A DNA stretch of 64,000 nt. Source: an uncultured Bartonella sp. (GTDB taxonomy: Bacteria; Pseudomonadota; Alphaproteobacteria; Rhizobiales; Rhizobiaceae). The stretch lies in NCBI RefSeq assembly GCF_945277285.1, contig NZ_CALYPR010000003.1, forward strand, positions 186,001-250,000. The letters are read 5' to 3'. The first letter of the stretch is position 1. Each line of letters begins with the position of its first letter. Below are positions 38,841-49,868 of this stretch, in pieces. A program made the translations under genes and the position numbers. The notes beneath the pieces are model-generated. The model was not told the origin of the DNA. It was given only the letters and a program-made list of their open reading frames with translations, and ran no database searches.

Positions 38841-40517
38841 ATGGCATCGAGAAAAAATAATGAATTGGTTTTTCTGCCACTTGGGGGCGTGGGCGAGATT
38901 GGTATGAATCTCGGGGTATACGGTTATGGACCGGACGATAACCGCCAATGGCTGCTGGTCGATCTTGGCGTAAGCTTTGCCGGTCCTGATTTGCCTGGCG
39001 TCGATCTTATAATGCCAGATATACGTTTTCTAGAAAATGAGCGACCAAATATATGTGGTCTTGTTGTCACCCATGCTCATGAAGATCATTTTGGTGCAAT
39101 ATTGGACTTATGGCCCAAGTTGATGGTGCCGGTGTATTGCACAGCTTTTACTGCAGGCTTGTTAGAAACGAAGCGTGAAACAGATTACAGCTCTTATAAT
39201 TTGCCACTTAATATTTTCAAAGCTGGCGACCGGTTTGAAGTGGGACCGTTTGACATTGAGGCAATTGCCGTTGCTCACTCCATTCCAGAACCGGTTTCTC
39301 TAGCGATTAAAACGCCGCTGGGTACTGTTATCCATACCGGGGATTGGAAAGTTGATCACGAGCCTTCGTTAGGCCCGATAACAAATGAAAAACGTTTTAA
39401 GGAACTTGGACAAGAAGGGGTACTTGCTCTTGTTTGTGATTCAACAAATGCAATGCGTGACGGTGTTTCGCCAACGGAACAAGATGTGGCAAAAAGTCTT
39501 ACGGAAATTATTTCAAATGAAAAGGGAAGAGTCGCAATTACGACCTTTTCATCTAACGTCGGACGTATTTTATCCATTGCACGCGCTGCAAAAGAGGCAG
39601 GGCGACAAGTATTGCTGGTTGGCCGTTCAATGAAACGTAGTGTCACAGTGGCTGAAGAATTGGGCTATCTTGATGGCATTGATGCTTTTCTAAGTGAAGA
39701 AGATTACCCATATATTCAGCGTGATAAAATAGTTATGGTTCTAACTGGCAGTCAGGGCGAGCAGCGTGCTGCTTTGGCAAAACTTTCGCGCGATGAAATG
39801 CGTTCTCTCTCTCTAACGGCAGGCGATACAGTTATCTACTCTTCACGCAGTATTCCGGGAAATGAAAGAGCTATCATTGATACCCAAAATCGTCTCACTG
39901 ATATGGGAATAAAAATAATTACCGATCATGATGCACTTGTCCATGTGTCGGGACATCCCCGTCGCAATGATTTATTGAAAATGTATGACTGGGTAAAACC
40001 GAAGATGCTCGTTCCGGTCCATGGTGAAGCTCTCCATCTGGCTGCACAGACCGCTTTGGGGCGTCAGGCAGGTATTCAAACGGTTGCCGAGATACGCAAT
40101 GGCGACATGTTGAAACTAGCACCGGAGCCGGCCGAAATTATCGATGAAGTTCCGTTCGGACTAATATATAAAGACGGAAATCTTATTGGTAACGAAGAAA
40201 CGCTGGGCATCAGTGAACGACGTAAACTAAGCTATGTAGGCCAAGTTTCAGTTGCGATTCTTTTGGATAAACATCGCGACCTTTCAGGCTTACCCGAGGT
40301 TATTTCCTATGGCCTTCCTGAAACGGATAGCGACGGTGAATTTATAGATGACATTATTTTGAATACGATAGAAATGACGATCGACAGCATTCCGCGTGCA
40401 AAGCGCAAAGATGAGGACGTTGTTCGCGAAGCGGTGCGCCGGTCTATTAGAGCGGAAATTTATAAAATTTGGGGTAAAAAGCCGGTCTGTACAGTTTTTC
40501 TGCACCAGCTAAAATAA
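38841..40517 (+). CDS. rnj: Ribonuclease J
   Basis: RNase J is a metallo-beta-lactamase/beta-CASP ribonuclease with 5'-exo and endo activity in RNA maturation and decay. 558 residues from ATG 38841, which follows cagggagtcctta; an upstream in-frame start lacks a site. The zinc motif is VTHAHEDHFGAI, with HTGDWKVDHEP and VSGHPRRNDLLKMYDWVKPK downstream as in the beta-CASP part. A clear terminator hairpin lies 90 bp after the stop. Confidence 0.94.
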   Translation: MASRKNNELVFLPLGGVGEIGMNLGVYGYGPDDNRQWLLVDLGVSFAGPDLPGVDLIMPDIRFLENERPNICGLVVTHAHEDHFGAILDLWPKLMVPVYCTAFTAGLLETKRETDYSSYNLPLNIFKAGDRFEVGPFDIEAIAVAHSIPEPVSLAIKTPLGTVIHTGDWKVDHEPSLGPITNEKRFKELGQEGVLALVCDSTNAMRDGVSPTEQDVAKSLTEIISNEKGRVAITTFSSNVGRILSIARAAKEAGRQVLLVGRSMKRSVTVAEELGYLDGIDAFLSEEDYPYIQRDKIVMVLTGSQGEQRAALAKLSRDEMRSLSLTAGDTVIYSSRSIPGNERAIIDTQNRLTDMGIKIITDHDALVHVSGHPRRNDLLKMYDWVKPKMLVPVHGEALHLAAQTALGRQAGIQTVAEIRNGDMLKLAPEPAEIIDEVPFGLIYKDGNLIGNEETLGISERRKLSYVGQVSVAILLDKHRDLSGLPEVISYGLPETDSDGEFIDDIILNTIEMTIDSIPRAKRKDEDVVREAVRRSIRAEIYKIWGKKPVCTVFLHQLK

Positions 40518-40606
40518 AGCCAATGATAGAAGAATATCGCATTTTCTAGACAAATTTAAGCAAATTGACAACATATAGAAACATCAAATGCCAGTTCGAT
40601 CATAGG

Positions 40607-40626
40607 CGATAGAAGCTATCGTTTTT
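40607..40626 (+). terminator. Rho-independent terminator after rnj
   Basis: Stem CGATAG-aag-CTATCG followed immediately by TTTTT. It closes the nuo-birA-rnj transcription unit and separates it from proS. Confidence 0.6.
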
Positions 40627-40792
40627 AACCTATTTTCATGACATTGACCAATCAGAAAAACATATTTTTTAGAAAAACCTTGCAATCTCAAATTGTTTCT
40701 ATTTTCAAGCGTCGCTATTGCCGCTATGGTTAATTAATTATTGATGAATATGCTCCGATTCGAGGAGCTTACAGTTGGAATTTATATAATAG

Positions 40793-42118
40793 ATGCGCCT
40801 TTCTCGTTATTTTTTGCCGATACTGAAAGAAAATCCTAAAGAAGCAGAAATTGCTTCCCACCGTTTAATGTTGCGTGCCGGTATGATCCGTCAACAGGCC
40901 GCGGGAATATACGCATGGCTTCCTTTAGGCAAAAAAGTACTCGACAAAGTTTGTAAAATTATACGAGAAGAGCAAGATCGTGCAGGTGCACTTGAAATTT
41001 GGATGCCAACCATACAATCAGCTGATTTATGGCGCGAAAGCGGGCGTTATGATGCTTATGGTCTGGAAATGCTGCGCATTGAAGACCGTCAGGAACGCGA
41101 ACTTCTTTATGGGCCGACAAATGAAGAAATGGTTACTGATATTTTTAGAGCCCATGTGCGTTCTTATAAAAATCTTCCGTTGAACCTCTATCATATCCAA
41201 TGGAAATTTCGTGATGAGATTCGTCCGCGTTTCGGTGTTATGCGCTCGCGTGAATTTTTGATGAAAGACGGTTATTCATTCGATATTGATTACGAAGGTG
41301 CAAAGGCTGCATATAATCGGGTATTCGTTTCTTATCTGCGTACTTTTGCACGCACGGGACTTAAAGCCATACCAATGCGCGCCGACACCGGGCCAATCGG
41401 CGGCAATTTAAGCCACGAATTTATTATTCTCGCAGAGACTGGAGAAAGTGCCGTTTATTGCGACAAGAAATTTTTAGGTCTTGATATTCCTTCTGCTGAT
41501 ATTAATTTTTCTAACGATACAGCAATTGCAGATATCGTCAAACAATGGACGACACCCTATGCGGCTACCGATGAAATGCACGATGAAAAACTATGGGCCA
41601 ATGTTCCGGAGACTGATAGAATAGCAGCTCGTGGCATTGAAGTAGGGCATATTTTTCACTTTGGCACAAAATATTCAGTCCCGATGCATGCGACTGTCAT
41701 GGGCCCCGATGGACAGGAACATCCGGTATCCATGGGGTCATATGGCATTGGCCCGTCACGTTTGGTAGCAGCGGCCATTGAAGCATCACACGATGAAAAC
41801 GGTATTATCTGGCCAACTCCAATATCTCCATTCGATTTTGGCATTATAAACATGAAGCCCGGTGACGCAAAATGTGATGGTATGAGCGAAAAAATCTATC
41901 AATCACTTACCAATGCCGGTTTTGACCCATTGCTTGATGATACGACAGAGCGTGCAGGGTCTAAATTTGCAACAATGGATCTCATTGGATTGCCTTTGCA
42001 GATTATTGTCGGTCCTAAAAATGCCGCACAGGATGAAGTCGAAATTAAAGACCGCAAAACCGGAAAGAAAGAAGTTCTTTCTATTGATGCGGCTATACGG
42101 CGTTTGACGGAGGCTTGA
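40793..42118 (+). CDS. proS: Prolyl-tRNA synthetase (short alphaproteobacterial form)
   Basis: ProS charges tRNA-Pro. 441 residues, the short bacterial type that lacks the roughly 180-residue editing insertion. Class II motifs are visible: [20 protein letters not shown], then [14 protein letters not shown] (motif 2 region), [20 protein letters not shown], and the motif 3 region [14 protein letters not shown]. The start has no strong ribosome-binding site. The stop TGA at 42116-42118 shares a base with the lolC ATG. Confidence 0.95.
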   Translation: MRLSRYFLPILKENPKEAEIASHRLMLRAGMIRQQAAGIYAWLPLGKKVLDKVCKIIREEQDRAGALEIWMPTIQSADLWRESGRYDAYGLEMLRIEDRQERELLYGPTNEEMVTDIFRAHVRSYKNLPLNLYHIQWKFRDEIRPRFGVMRSREFLMKDGYSFDIDYEGAKAAYNRVFVSYLRTFARTGLKAIPMRADTGPIGGNLSHEFIILAETGESAVYCDKKFLGLDIPSADINFSNDTAIADIVKQWTTPYAATDEMHDEKLWANVPETDRIAARGIEVGHIFHFGTKYSVPMHATVMGPDGQEHPVSMGSYGIGPSRLVAAAIEASHDENGIIWPTPISPFDFGIINMKPGDAKCDGMSEKIYQSLTNAGFDPLLDDTTERAGSKFATMDLIGLPLQIIVGPKNAAQDEVEIKDRKTGKKEVLSIDAAIRRLTEA

Positions 42119-43398
42119 TGCGTAGTTCAGCCAAGCTTTCTCACTGGTGGGGATTTTCATCTTATGAGTGGATGATTGCCTTTCGCTATATGCTTCCCAA
42201 CCGGAAACAGATATTTACGTCAGTGATATCAATTATATCGCTGATTGGTATCATGCTTGGTGTTTTTGCTTTGATCGTCGTTATGGCGGTTATGAACGGT
42301 TTTAGAACCGAATTGCTTGATCGTATTCTCGGGATGAATGGCCATCTTGTAATTCAGGCTATTGATAGCGATTTTACTGATTACAATACTGTAATCCCTC
42401 GTGTGGAAGGTGTTGATGGAGTCAAATTTGTGCTTCCTGTCGTTGAAGGACAAGCTCTTGCACAAGGTGATTCAACCGGCGGCACAGGAGCACTGGTGCG
42501 CGGCGTTCGCAAACAGGATATTGATAAACTCACCACTATTACAAAAAATATAAAATTTGGCAGTCTTGAGAACTTCGACAAAGAAGACGGCGTTGCTATT
42601 GGTAGCGGAATGGCTGAAAAGCTCGGCTTATCGGTGGGAAGTGATATTCGTATCATAACGCCGGATGGTGATGTCACACCCTTTGGCGTCAATCCTCGTG
42701 TAAAAGCCTATAAAGTAACAGCCATATTCGATGTCGGTATGTCGGAGTATGATACTATCTTTGTATTTATGCCCCTTAAAGAGGCTCAGGCCTTTTTCAA
42801 TCTAGGAAATAAAGTTCAGTCTCTCGAAATATTCGTCAATAATCCAGATGCGGTGGATGCGCTCATCCCCGATGTCGAAAAAGCTGTCGGTAGACAAGTT
42901 TACTCTATTGATTGGCGTTCTCGAAATCAGGCATTCTTCTCGGCGTTGCAAGTGGAGCGAAATGTGATGTTTTTTATATTATCACTCATCGTTCTGGTGG
43001 CCGCGCTAAATATCATTTCAGGCCTTATTATGCTGGTTAAAGATAAAGGGCATGATATCGCTATTTTGCGTACAATGGGTGCCAAACAAAGCTCCGTTAT
43101 GCGTATATTCATTGCTACCGGTATGGTTATTGGCGTCGTTGGCACACTCCTTGGACTTCTATTAGGCGTGCTGACGTGTTTTAATATTAGCCACATTCAG
43201 GACTTTGTATCATGGCTTTTTAATGTTGATGTTTTTAATCCGCAGCTTTATTTTTTGGCCAAATTGCCAGCACGGTTGGAGTGGGGGCAAACATTTATGG
43301 TTGTCTTTATGGCACTTTTCCTTTCCTTCCTCGCAACTTTGATACCTGCATGGCGAGCTGCAAAACTAGATCCTGTACAAGCGTTGAGGTATGAATAA
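42118..43398 (+). CDS. lolC: Lipoprotein-releasing system permease LolC/LolE
   Basis: This is the inner-membrane permease that, with LolD, releases outer-membrane lipoproteins to LolA. 426 residues with the FtsX/MacB layout: one N-terminal membrane segment (about residues 28-52, [20 protein letters not shown]), a large periplasmic domain, and three C-terminal segments ending in [19 protein letters not shown], a family hallmark. Alphaproteobacteria usually encode one permease that replaces both LolC and LolE, which fits here. The stop overlaps lolD by one base (TAATG). Confidence 0.93.
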   Translation: MRSSAKLSHWWGFSSYEWMIAFRYMLPNRKQIFTSVISIISLIGIMLGVFALIVVMAVMNGFRTELLDRILGMNGHLVIQAIDSDFTDYNTVIPRVEGVDGVKFVLPVVEGQALAQGDSTGGTGALVRGVRKQDIDKLTTITKNIKFGSLENFDKEDGVAIGSGMAEKLGLSVGSDIRIITPDGDVTPFGVNPRVKAYKVTAIFDVGMSEYDTIFVFMPLKEAQAFFNLGNKVQSLEIFVNNPDAVDALIPDVEKAVGRQVYSIDWRSRNQAFFSALQVERNVMFFILSLIVLVAALNIISGLIMLVKDKGHDIAILRTMGAKQSSVMRIFIATGMVIGVVGTLLGLLLGVLTCFNISHIQDFVSWLFNVDVFNPQLYFLAKLPARLEWGQTFMVVFMALFLSFLATLIPAWRAAKLDPVQALRYE

Positions 43399-44078
43399 TG
43401 GCCTCGCTGTTACAGCTAGTTAATATTGACAGGCGTTATCTTGATAGCGACCAGCCGCTTGTTATACTTGATAAAGCCAATTTTTCGCTTGAACAGGGGC
43501 AAACTGTTGCTCTAGTTGCGCCGTCAGGGGCTGGAAAATCGACGCTTCTTCATATTGCGGGATTACTCGAGAGGCCAAATGGCGGAGATGTCCTTCTAAG
43601 GGGACATTCATGTGCCAATTTATCTGATAATGACCGAACAGCAATACGTCGTAATGATATAGGTTTTGTCTATCAATTCCATCATTTATTGCCTGAGTTT
43701 ACGGCCTTGGAAAATGTAATGATACCGCAGATGATTGCCGGTCTCAAAAAAGCCGAAGCGAGTGATCGTGGTTTGAAATTACTCACCTATCTTCGCGTGG
43801 GGCATCGTGCAAAACATCGGCCATCGGAACTATCAGGTGGAGAACAACAGCGTGTGGCGATTGCACGCGCTGTTGCCAATGCACCATCAATACTTCTGGC
43901 AGATGAGCCTACCGGCAATCTTGATCCTGTTACGTCAGCCTATGTTTTTCAGGCGCTAGCTGCTTTGGTTCGGCAATCCGGCCTTGCTGCCTTAATTGCG
44001 ACACACAATCTTTCTCTTGCAAGGCAAATGGATCGCCGGATCACTCTTAAAGGCGGAAAAATTATTGAACTTCCTTGA
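43398..44078 (+). CDS. lolD: Lipoprotein-releasing system ATPase LolD
   Basis: LolD powers lipoprotein release from the inner membrane. 226 residues. Walker A is APSGAGKST, the signature is [16 protein letters not shown], and Walker B is [13 protein letters not shown], with [12 protein letters not shown] as the H-loop region. Translationally coupled to lolC. The next genes, azlCD, converge from the other strand after 51 bp. Confidence 0.95.
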   Translation: MASLLQLVNIDRRYLDSDQPLVILDKANFSLEQGQTVALVAPSGAGKSTLLHIAGLLERPNGGDVLLRGHSCANLSDNDRTAIRRNDIGFVYQFHHLLPEFTALENVMIPQMIAGLKKAEASDRGLKLLTYLRVGHRAKHRPSELSGGEQQRVAIARAVANAPSILLADEPTGNLDPVTSAYVFQALAALVRQSGLAALIATHNLSLARQMDRRITLKGGKIIELP

Positions 44079-44129
44079 GGTTCTCGGTATTTGGACATAA
44101 TGATTGTCCGTTCAAATCATTTGATTTTG

Positions 44130-44444
44130 CTATAAATTTTGAAAGAGCAGATAAGCCAATACGCTGACAATAACAGTTACAAAAAGGCTGCGAGTGAACA
44201 TTCCAACAATAAACGCCGCTAATGTACTCAACAATGCAACAGAAATGCCAAAACTCGTCATTTGCGGTTTGTCAATAATTTCAGCTGCAATGATAGCTGA
44301 AAGTACTGCCGCGGGCACAAAATTCAGCCAATAGCGAAGAAGCCTAGGAAAAGTCTTGTGTGACAGCGCCATAACCGGAACAATTTTGATAAGTGCGGTA
44401 ACCAGCGTTGCAACCGCTATTCCAAGACCGACATTCTCAATCAT
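44130..44444 (-). CDS. azlD: AzlD-family small transporter subunit
   Basis: 104 residues from ATG 44444 (MIENVGLGIAVATLVTAL), three to four membrane segments, matching AzlD, the small partner of AzlC in branched-chain amino-acid (and analogue) export. The ATG overlaps the azlC stop by 4 bp, which decides the start over longer in-frame options inside azlC. Substrate is by family only. Confidence 0.88.
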   Translation of the reverse strand: MIENVGLGIAVATLVTALIKIVPVMALSHKTFPRLLRYWLNFVPAAVLSAIIAAEIIDKPQMTSFGISVALLSTLAAFIVGMFTRSLFVTVIVSVLAYLLFQNL

Positions 44445-45166
44445 AATTTTTCTCTTGTACCGGTTCGCAAAAGCAAAAACATCCCAACTGTTGCAGCGAT
44501 CATTGTCGCTACAATTGATGATGGATTTGCGGCAATAAGACCCTTCGAAAATGTCACAATTGCCATAGCAACGATGATTACTACGATATCTATCTTTTTT
44601 GTCTGGCTTGCATACCATCCGAGTAAGAGTAAGCCGATGAACATTCCAACCAGACTGAAGCTCAGGCTGTCTTTTAGCCAATCGGGCAGGGATGTTGCGA
44701 ATAGTCCCCCCACCAATGTTGCAAAAATCCAGTTAAGCCATGCGGTAACATTAAGTCCAAGAAGCCATGAAAACGGCAAAATATGGTTATGTTGGCGTGC
44801 ATATTGCGAAGCAACCCCGAAAGTTTCATCGGTCATCAAAAAACCGCCGATCAATTTTTCAACCAGATTGGTATGGGAAAAAAATTGCGCCATATAGGTG
44901 TTAATCAGAAGATAGCGCATATTGATAAATAAAACGCCAAGTGCGATTTGCACCAATCCGGCACCGGTTGAAGCCATGGAATAAAACAGGAATTGCGCCG
45001 ACCCGGCATAGACAAAAGCGCTCAAACAAAAAATCTGCCAGATTGTAAAACCCGAGACTGCACCTATAGCGCCACAGGCAAAGCCGATTGCCCAATATCC
45101 TAATAATGTGGGAATACATGCGACAATGCCTCGCCAAAATAAGAACCAGTGATTTTTTTCCATCAT
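44441..45166 (-). CDS. azlC: AzlC-family branched-chain amino-acid permease
   Basis: 241 residues, five to six membrane segments; the N-terminal GIVACIPTLLGYWAIGFACG and FVYAGSAQFLFYSMASTGAG segments match AzlC. AzlCD pairs export branched-chain amino acids such as valine or toxic analogues. The start has two adjacent ATG codons at 45166 and 45163. First gene of the azlC-azlD pair, divergent from sdhE. Confidence 0.9.
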   Translation of the reverse strand: MMEKNHWFLFWRGIVACIPTLLGYWAIGFACGAIGAVSGFTIWQIFCLSAFVYAGSAQFLFYSMASTGAGLVQIALGVLFINMRYLLINTYMAQFFSHTNLVEKLIGGFLMTDETFGVASQYARQHNHILPFSWLLGLNVTAWLNWIFATLVGGLFATSLPDWLKDSLSFSLVGMFIGLLLLGWYASQTKKIDIVVIIVAMAIVTFSKGLIAANPSSIVATMIAATVGMFLLLRTGTREKL

Positions 45167-45319
45167 TCAGGGACTCGCGAACCGTTTAACGTAAGTTGGA
45201 AAGACAACGTCATATATTTGTTTACACGATTTAACTAATGTCAAACCAGCAATTATTGAAAGAAATAAAATTGCGTAATATAGGACAGAGTTACATAACA
45301 AGATTTTTCGGAGGATATG

Positions 45320-45613
45320 ATGACAGGTTCGAGAGTCGATAATAGCAAGCTCAATGCACGGCAGCGCAGGCTTGTCTTTCGCGCATGGCATCGGGGAATC
45401 CGCGAGATGGATCTGGTTTTTGGACAATATGTCGATGCCCATATTATGACATTTGACGATAAAACGATTGATGAACTCGAATATATTATGTCATTTGAAG
45501 ACAGGGATTTATTGACTTGGGTAACAGGGGAAGTCAAAGTTCCCTATGATGTGGATTCGCCGCTTTTTCGTGATATTCTGGATTATCGCTCACGCATGGA
45601 TTTCAATGCCTGA
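45320..45613 (+). CDS. sdhE: Succinate dehydrogenase FAD assembly factor SdhE
   Basis: SdhE (DUF339) promotes covalent FAD attachment to SdhA. 97 residues. The flavinylation motif RGIRE (RGxxE) lies in FRAWHRGIREMDLVFG near residues 21-36, and the DLLTWVTGE segment is typical. The GGAGG at 45310-45314 is 5 nt before ATG 45320 and only 2 nt before ATG 45317, so I use the second ATG. mfd starts 2 bp after the stop. Confidence 0.93.
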   Translation: MTGSRVDNSKLNARQRRLVFRAWHRGIREMDLVFGQYVDAHIMTFDDKTIDELEYIMSFEDRDLLTWVTGEVKVPYDVDSPLFRDILDYRSRMDFNA

Positions 45614-45615
45614 TT

Positions 45616-48600
45616 ATGTCGATTTTTAAAAAAAACTTTACTCTAGAAAAACTACCACAATATACAAGTTTTGATGGCATTGTATCCGGTTACGAACCCT
45701 TTGCTATTTATAAACTTGCAACAGAAATCGGCAAAAAAGTGCCGATTCTCTTCGTTGCACGTGACGGGCAAAAACTTGATGATCTCACCCATGCTTTAAG
45801 CTTCATCGAAGACCAGATGCCGGTTGTACAACTCCCTTCGTGGGATTGTTTGCCTTATGACCGCGTCTCGCCAAATTCTGCCATTTCGGCAAAACGTATG
45901 TCTGCTTTGTCGAATATTGCTGCATTGGAGAAAAATCCGCATCCGGCTATTATTCTGACAACAGCCAATGCAATTATGCAAAAACTGCCGCCAAAGTCGA
46001 TCATTGAAGGACAATCAATTAACGCTTCTCCGGGACAAAATCTCGACATGGATAAGCTTGTCCATCATCTTGAGCATAACGGTTTTGAACGTGTGTCAAC
46101 AGTGCGCGAAATTGGTGATTTTGCTGTTCGCGGCGGTATTGTTGATTTGTTTGCCCCTGGCAGCGAAGCTCCTGTCAGACTGGATTTTTTTGGTAATACA
46201 CTAGAAACAGTACGCGCATTTGACCCGGCCACTCAACGCACAATAAAAACCTTGAAAGAATTTTCGCTCGAACCCATGAGCGAAATAACACTAACGCCGG
46301 AAACTATCAGCCGTTTTAGAACCAATTACATTAAAGCCTTCGGTGCTGCCACCCCGAAAGATGCTCTTTACGAAGCGATCTCGCAAGGACGGCGTTTTTC
46401 CGGAATGGAGCATTGGCTGCCGCTTTTTTACGACCATCTTGACACCCTTTTTGATTATATTGGCGATATTCCCATTGTTTTCGATCATCTTTGCGAAGAA
46501 GCAATGATCGAACGCAACAAGCTTATTGAAGATTATTATCAAGCACGTTTGGAGCAACATGATCCAAAAGATGCCTCCACACCCTATAATCCTGTCAAAC
46601 CCGGCGAGCTTTATTTGACTCCCGAAGATATTAGTTCATTTTCCGAAAAAGTTTCGCATCGGATAGATCTAACACCTTTCAATGAACCGGAGACTTCAGA
46701 CCACCTTGTTCTCCATAGCAATGTCACTGTCGGGCGTGATTTTGTGGAAGAAAGGACATCCGAAAATAAAAACCTTTTTGCAAGTGTTGTCGAACATATT
46801 GCTGATTTGCGTTCTCAAGGGCATAAAGTTCTCGTTACAGGTTGGAGTGAAGGGTCTCTTGAGAGGTTATCGCAGGTACTTGACGAGCATGGTCTTAAAG
46901 GAATTGAGAAAGTCACCTCGCTCCAGTCAGTAAAAGTTACGCCTCGTGACCACATTACAGCTGCAGTTGTTACGATTGAACATGGATTTGTTGCCGAAGA
47001 TCTTGTCGTTATCGCCGAACAGGACATCCTCGGTGACAGGTTAGTGCGCTCTGCCCGCAGGCGAAAACGTAATGCCGATTTTATTTCCGATATGACAACG
47101 CTAAATAGCGGAGATATCGTTGTTCATGTCGATCATGGTATTGGGCGTTTTATTGGTTTAAAAACCATTATCGCTGCTGGCGTTCCAAGAGACTGTCTCG
47201 AAATTCATTATGCTGATGATGATCGCCTGTTTTTGCCGGTCGAGAATATCGAGCTACTTTCCCGTTACGGCGGGGAAGGAACCACCGTTGTTCTTGATAA
47301 ACTCGGCGGCGTTGCGTGGCAGGCAAGAAAAGCAAAACTTAAAAAACGTTTGCTTGAAATTGCCGGTCATCTCATTCATATCGCAGCAGAACGGGAAATG
47401 CGTAACGCACCCATTCTTGTTCCTCCAACGGGCAGCTATGACGAGTTTGTGGCACGTTTCCCCTATGATGAAACAGACGATCAATTGGCGGCCATTGATG
47501 CGGTTCTAGCTGATTTAGCAGCAGGCAAGCCGATGGATCGTCTCATTTGCGGCGATGTTGGTTTTGGTAAAACCGAGGTTGCTATCAGAGCGGCTTTTGT
47601 CACCGCGTTAAATGGGTATCAGGTTGCAGTTGTTGTACCGACGACATTGTTGTCGCGGCAACATTATAAAACATTTACCGCGCGCTTTCAGGGACTTCCG
47701 GTAAAAATAGGCCAGGCATCGCGGCTTGTGGGAACGAAAGAATTGGCTGCTGTCAAAAATGGCGTACGCGACGGGACAATTGACATCGTAATTGGTACCC
47801 ACGCTATTTTAGGGTCTTCGATGCAATTTTCACGATTGGGTTTACTGGTTGTCGACGAAGAGCAAAATTTCGGCGTAAAACAGAAAGAACGCCTCAAAGA
47901 GTTGAAAACCGATATTCACGTGTTAACGCTTTCGGCAACTCCGATTCCAAGAACATTACAATTAGCATTGACGGGCGTGAGAGAATTATCGCTGATCACA
48001 ACCCCTCCAGTTGACCGAATGGCGGTTAGAACTTTCGTTTCACCTTTCGACCCGCTGATCGTGCGTGAAACATTAATGCGCGAACATTATCGAGGAGGAC
48101 AAAGTTTCTATGTTTGCCCGCGGATTTCGGATTTAAAAGATGTGCAGGAATTTCTTGCCAATCATGTACCAGAATTAAAAGTTACAGCTGCCCATGGACA
48201 GATGCCGCCTAGCCAACTTGATGACATTATGAACGCTTTTTATGACGGGCAATATGATGTGTTGCTGTCAACCAGTATCGTTGAATCAGGCCTTGATATA
48301 CCCTCAGCAAATACACTGATTGTTCACCGTGCAGATATGTTCGGACTCGCCGCACTTTATCAATTACGCGGGCGGGTAGGGCGCTCCAAACAACGCGCTT
48401 ACGCGCTGTTTACTCTCCCCAATCAAAAAGTTCTCACCCCGGGGGCCGATCGTCGTTTGAAAGTGCTCCAGTCACTCGATACTCTTGGAGCAGGCTTCCA
48501 GCTTGCAAGTCATGACATGGATATAAGGGGTGCAGGAAATCTTCTTGGTGAAGAACAATCCGGACATATAAAAGAGGTTGGTTTCGAGCTCTATCAACAA

Positions 48601-49119
48601 ATGCTGGAAGAAGCTGTTGCCGAGTTGAAAGATGGTACTAGCATTTCAGAAAACCAATGGTCGCCGCAGATTTCGGTAGGCACAGCTGTTATGATTCCGG
48701 ATAGCTATGTTCCCGATCTTCCATTGCGCTTATCACTTTATCGTCGGCTTGCCGAAATTGAAGAGTTGGCCGACATTGATGCATTTGGTGCCGAATTGAT
48801 TGATCGTTTCGGACCTTTGCCAGTCGCCGTCGAGCATCTTCTTAAAGTGGTTTATATCAAGGCTCTTTGCCGCCAAGCCAATGTTGAAAAACTTGATGCC
48901 GGCCCGAAAGGAGTAGTTATTCAATTTAGAGATAATAACTTTGCCAATGGTGTAGGACTTGTCAAATGGGTTGGTGAGCAAGGCAGCATGGCCAAGATTC
49001 GTCCGGATCAAAGCGTTGTATTTATACGTGATTGGCCAAGTGCCGACCAACGACTGAACGGAGCCGCCACCGTTATGACGCAACTGGTCAAACTTTCCAA
49101 AGACAGTTTGAAAAAATAG
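45616..49119 (+). CDS. mfd: Transcription-repair coupling factor
   Basis: Mfd removes stalled RNA polymerase from DNA lesions and recruits UvrA. 1167 residues, the normal length. The N-terminal UvrB-like region has QLPSWDCLPYDRVSPN and the ERVSTVREIGDFAVRGGIVD segment; the CarD-like RNAP-interaction domain has LNSGDIVVHVDHGIGRFIGL; the translocase has GDVGFGKTEVAIRAAF (Walker A), VVDEEQNFGVKQKERLK (DEEQ), TLSATPIPRTLQLAL and QLRGRVGRSKQRAYA. TRCF C-terminal domain follows. Coupled to sdhE by a 2-bp gap. Confidence 0.97.
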   Translation: MSIFKKNFTLEKLPQYTSFDGIVSGYEPFAIYKLATEIGKKVPILFVARDGQKLDDLTHALSFIEDQMPVVQLPSWDCLPYDRVSPNSAISAKRMSALSNIAALEKNPHPAIILTTANAIMQKLPPKSIIEGQSINASPGQNLDMDKLVHHLEHNGFERVSTVREIGDFAVRGGIVDLFAPGSEAPVRLDFFGNTLETVRAFDPATQRTIKTLKEFSLEPMSEITLTPETISRFRTNYIKAFGAATPKDALYEAISQGRRFSGMEHWLPLFYDHLDTLFDYIGDIPIVFDHLCEEAMIERNKLIEDYYQARLEQHDPKDASTPYNPVKPGELYLTPEDISSFSEKVSHRIDLTPFNEPETSDHLVLHSNVTVGRDFVEERTSENKNLFASVVEHIADLRSQGHKVLVTGWSEGSLERLSQVLDEHGLKGIEKVTSLQSVKVTPRDHITAAVVTIEHGFVAEDLVVIAEQDILGDRLVRSARRRKRNADFISDMTTLNSGDIVVHVDHGIGRFIGLKTIIAAGVPRDCLEIHYADDDRLFLPVENIELLSRYGGEGTTVVLDKLGGVAWQARKAKLKKRLLEIAGHLIHIAAEREMRNAPILVPPTGSYDEFVARFPYDETDDQLAAIDAVLADLAAGKPMDRLICGDVGFGKTEVAIRAAFVTALNGYQVAVVVPTTLLSRQHYKTFTARFQGLPVKIGQASRLVGTKELAAVKNGVRDGTIDIVIGTHAILGSSMQFSRLGLLVVDEEQNFGVKQKERLKELKTDIHVLTLSATPIPRTLQLALTGVRELSLITTPPVDRMAVRTFVSPFDPLIVRETLMREHYRGGQSFYVCPRISDLKDVQEFLANHVPELKVTAAHGQMPPSQLDDIMNAFYDGQYDVLLSTSIVESGLDIPSANTLIVHRADMFGLAALYQLRGRVGRSKQRAYALFTLPNQKVLTPGADRRLKVLQSLDTLGAGFQLASHDMDIRGAGNLLGEEQSGHIKEVGFELYQQMLEEAVAELKDGTSISENQWSPQISVGTAVMIPDSYVPDLPLRLSLYRRLAEIEELADIDAFGAELIDRFGPLPVAVEHLLKVVYIKALCRQANVEKLDAGPKGVVIQFRDNNFANGVGLVKWVGEQGSMAKIRPDQSVVFIRDWPSADQRLNGAATVMTQLVKLSKDSLKK

Positions 49120-49182
49120 AATGTAAAAAGAAAGGTTTAAGGCAAAGGTTTTTTATAAAGCGCCTTTTAAGATAAAACGGTT

Positions 49183-49857
49183 TTATCGATCTTCACTGGA
49201 GCCGGGTTCAAAGCCGTCGGCTATCTGTTCAATAGTGTCGGCTAGAACTTCGGTTGGTTGAGCGCCCATGACAACATATTTATGATCAAGAACAAATGAA
49301 GGGACACCACGCACTCCAATATAATAGGAATGGGCGCTATCCTGTCGGATTGTGTCTTTATCAATTGAGGTCTGCAATAATTTATCGACGACATCATCAC
49401 GCATTCCAACGCTTTTAGCTGCATCCACCAAGACAGCATGATCACCGATATTTTGCCCCTGTTCAAAAAAACGCGAGAAAAGCTCATCAATCAGCTTTTC
49501 TTGCGTTGTTTCTTTGTCCTGAGCAGACCAATAGACTAAACGATGTGCGTCAAGAGAATTCGGCTCAGTCTTGATTGATGAAAAATCGAATTCAATGTCT
49601 TCCTGTTTTCCAAGTTCAATCAATGTTCGTTCTGTCTCGTCAACGGCATTCTTACTTCCTAATATTTTCTTCATATGAAGTGGATAAGGAACCCCTTCCG
49701 GTTTCATGTTGGGGTAAAGCTGGAACGGAGTCCAACCGAGTTTTATATCTATCTCAGGCAGACTTCTTACTGCGGCAAGCAGTCTTTTACGGCCAATAAA
49801 ACACCACGGACAAATAAGATCGGAAATCATATTGATATAAATTGTCGAAGAGCTCAC
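49183..49857 (-). CDS. DsbA-family (FrnE-like) oxidoreductase
   Basis: 224 residues with the thioredoxin-fold start YINMISDLICPWCFIGRKRL; CPWC is the active-site CxxC of the FrnE-like DsbA group, which is cytoplasmic. LGWTPFQLYPNMKPEG and GVRGVPSFVLDHKYVVMGAQ (cis-proline loop VPSF) support this. I choose GTG 49857, which has AAGGA seven bases upstream and clears the end of the binding-protein gene; an ATG at 49884 would overlap it by 16 bp. Physiological substrate unknown. Confidence 0.87.
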   Translation of the reverse strand: MSSSTIYINMISDLICPWCFIGRKRLLAAVRSLPEIDIKLGWTPFQLYPNMKPEGVPYPLHMKKILGSKNAVDETERTLIELGKQEDIEFDFSSIKTEPNSLDAHRLVYWSAQDKETTQEKLIDELFSRFFEQGQNIGDHAVLVDAAKSVGMRDDVVDKLLQTSIDKDTIRQDSAHSYYIGVRGVPSFVLDHKYVVMGAQPTEVLADTIEQIADGFEPGSSEDR

Positions 49858-49868
49858 AGTTGTTTCCT

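Noticed and set aside
40785-40790. Perfect TATAAT as the proS -10 element
   Set aside because: It lies 2 bp before the proS ATG, so transcription would start inside the gene, and no -35 sits at proper spacing.
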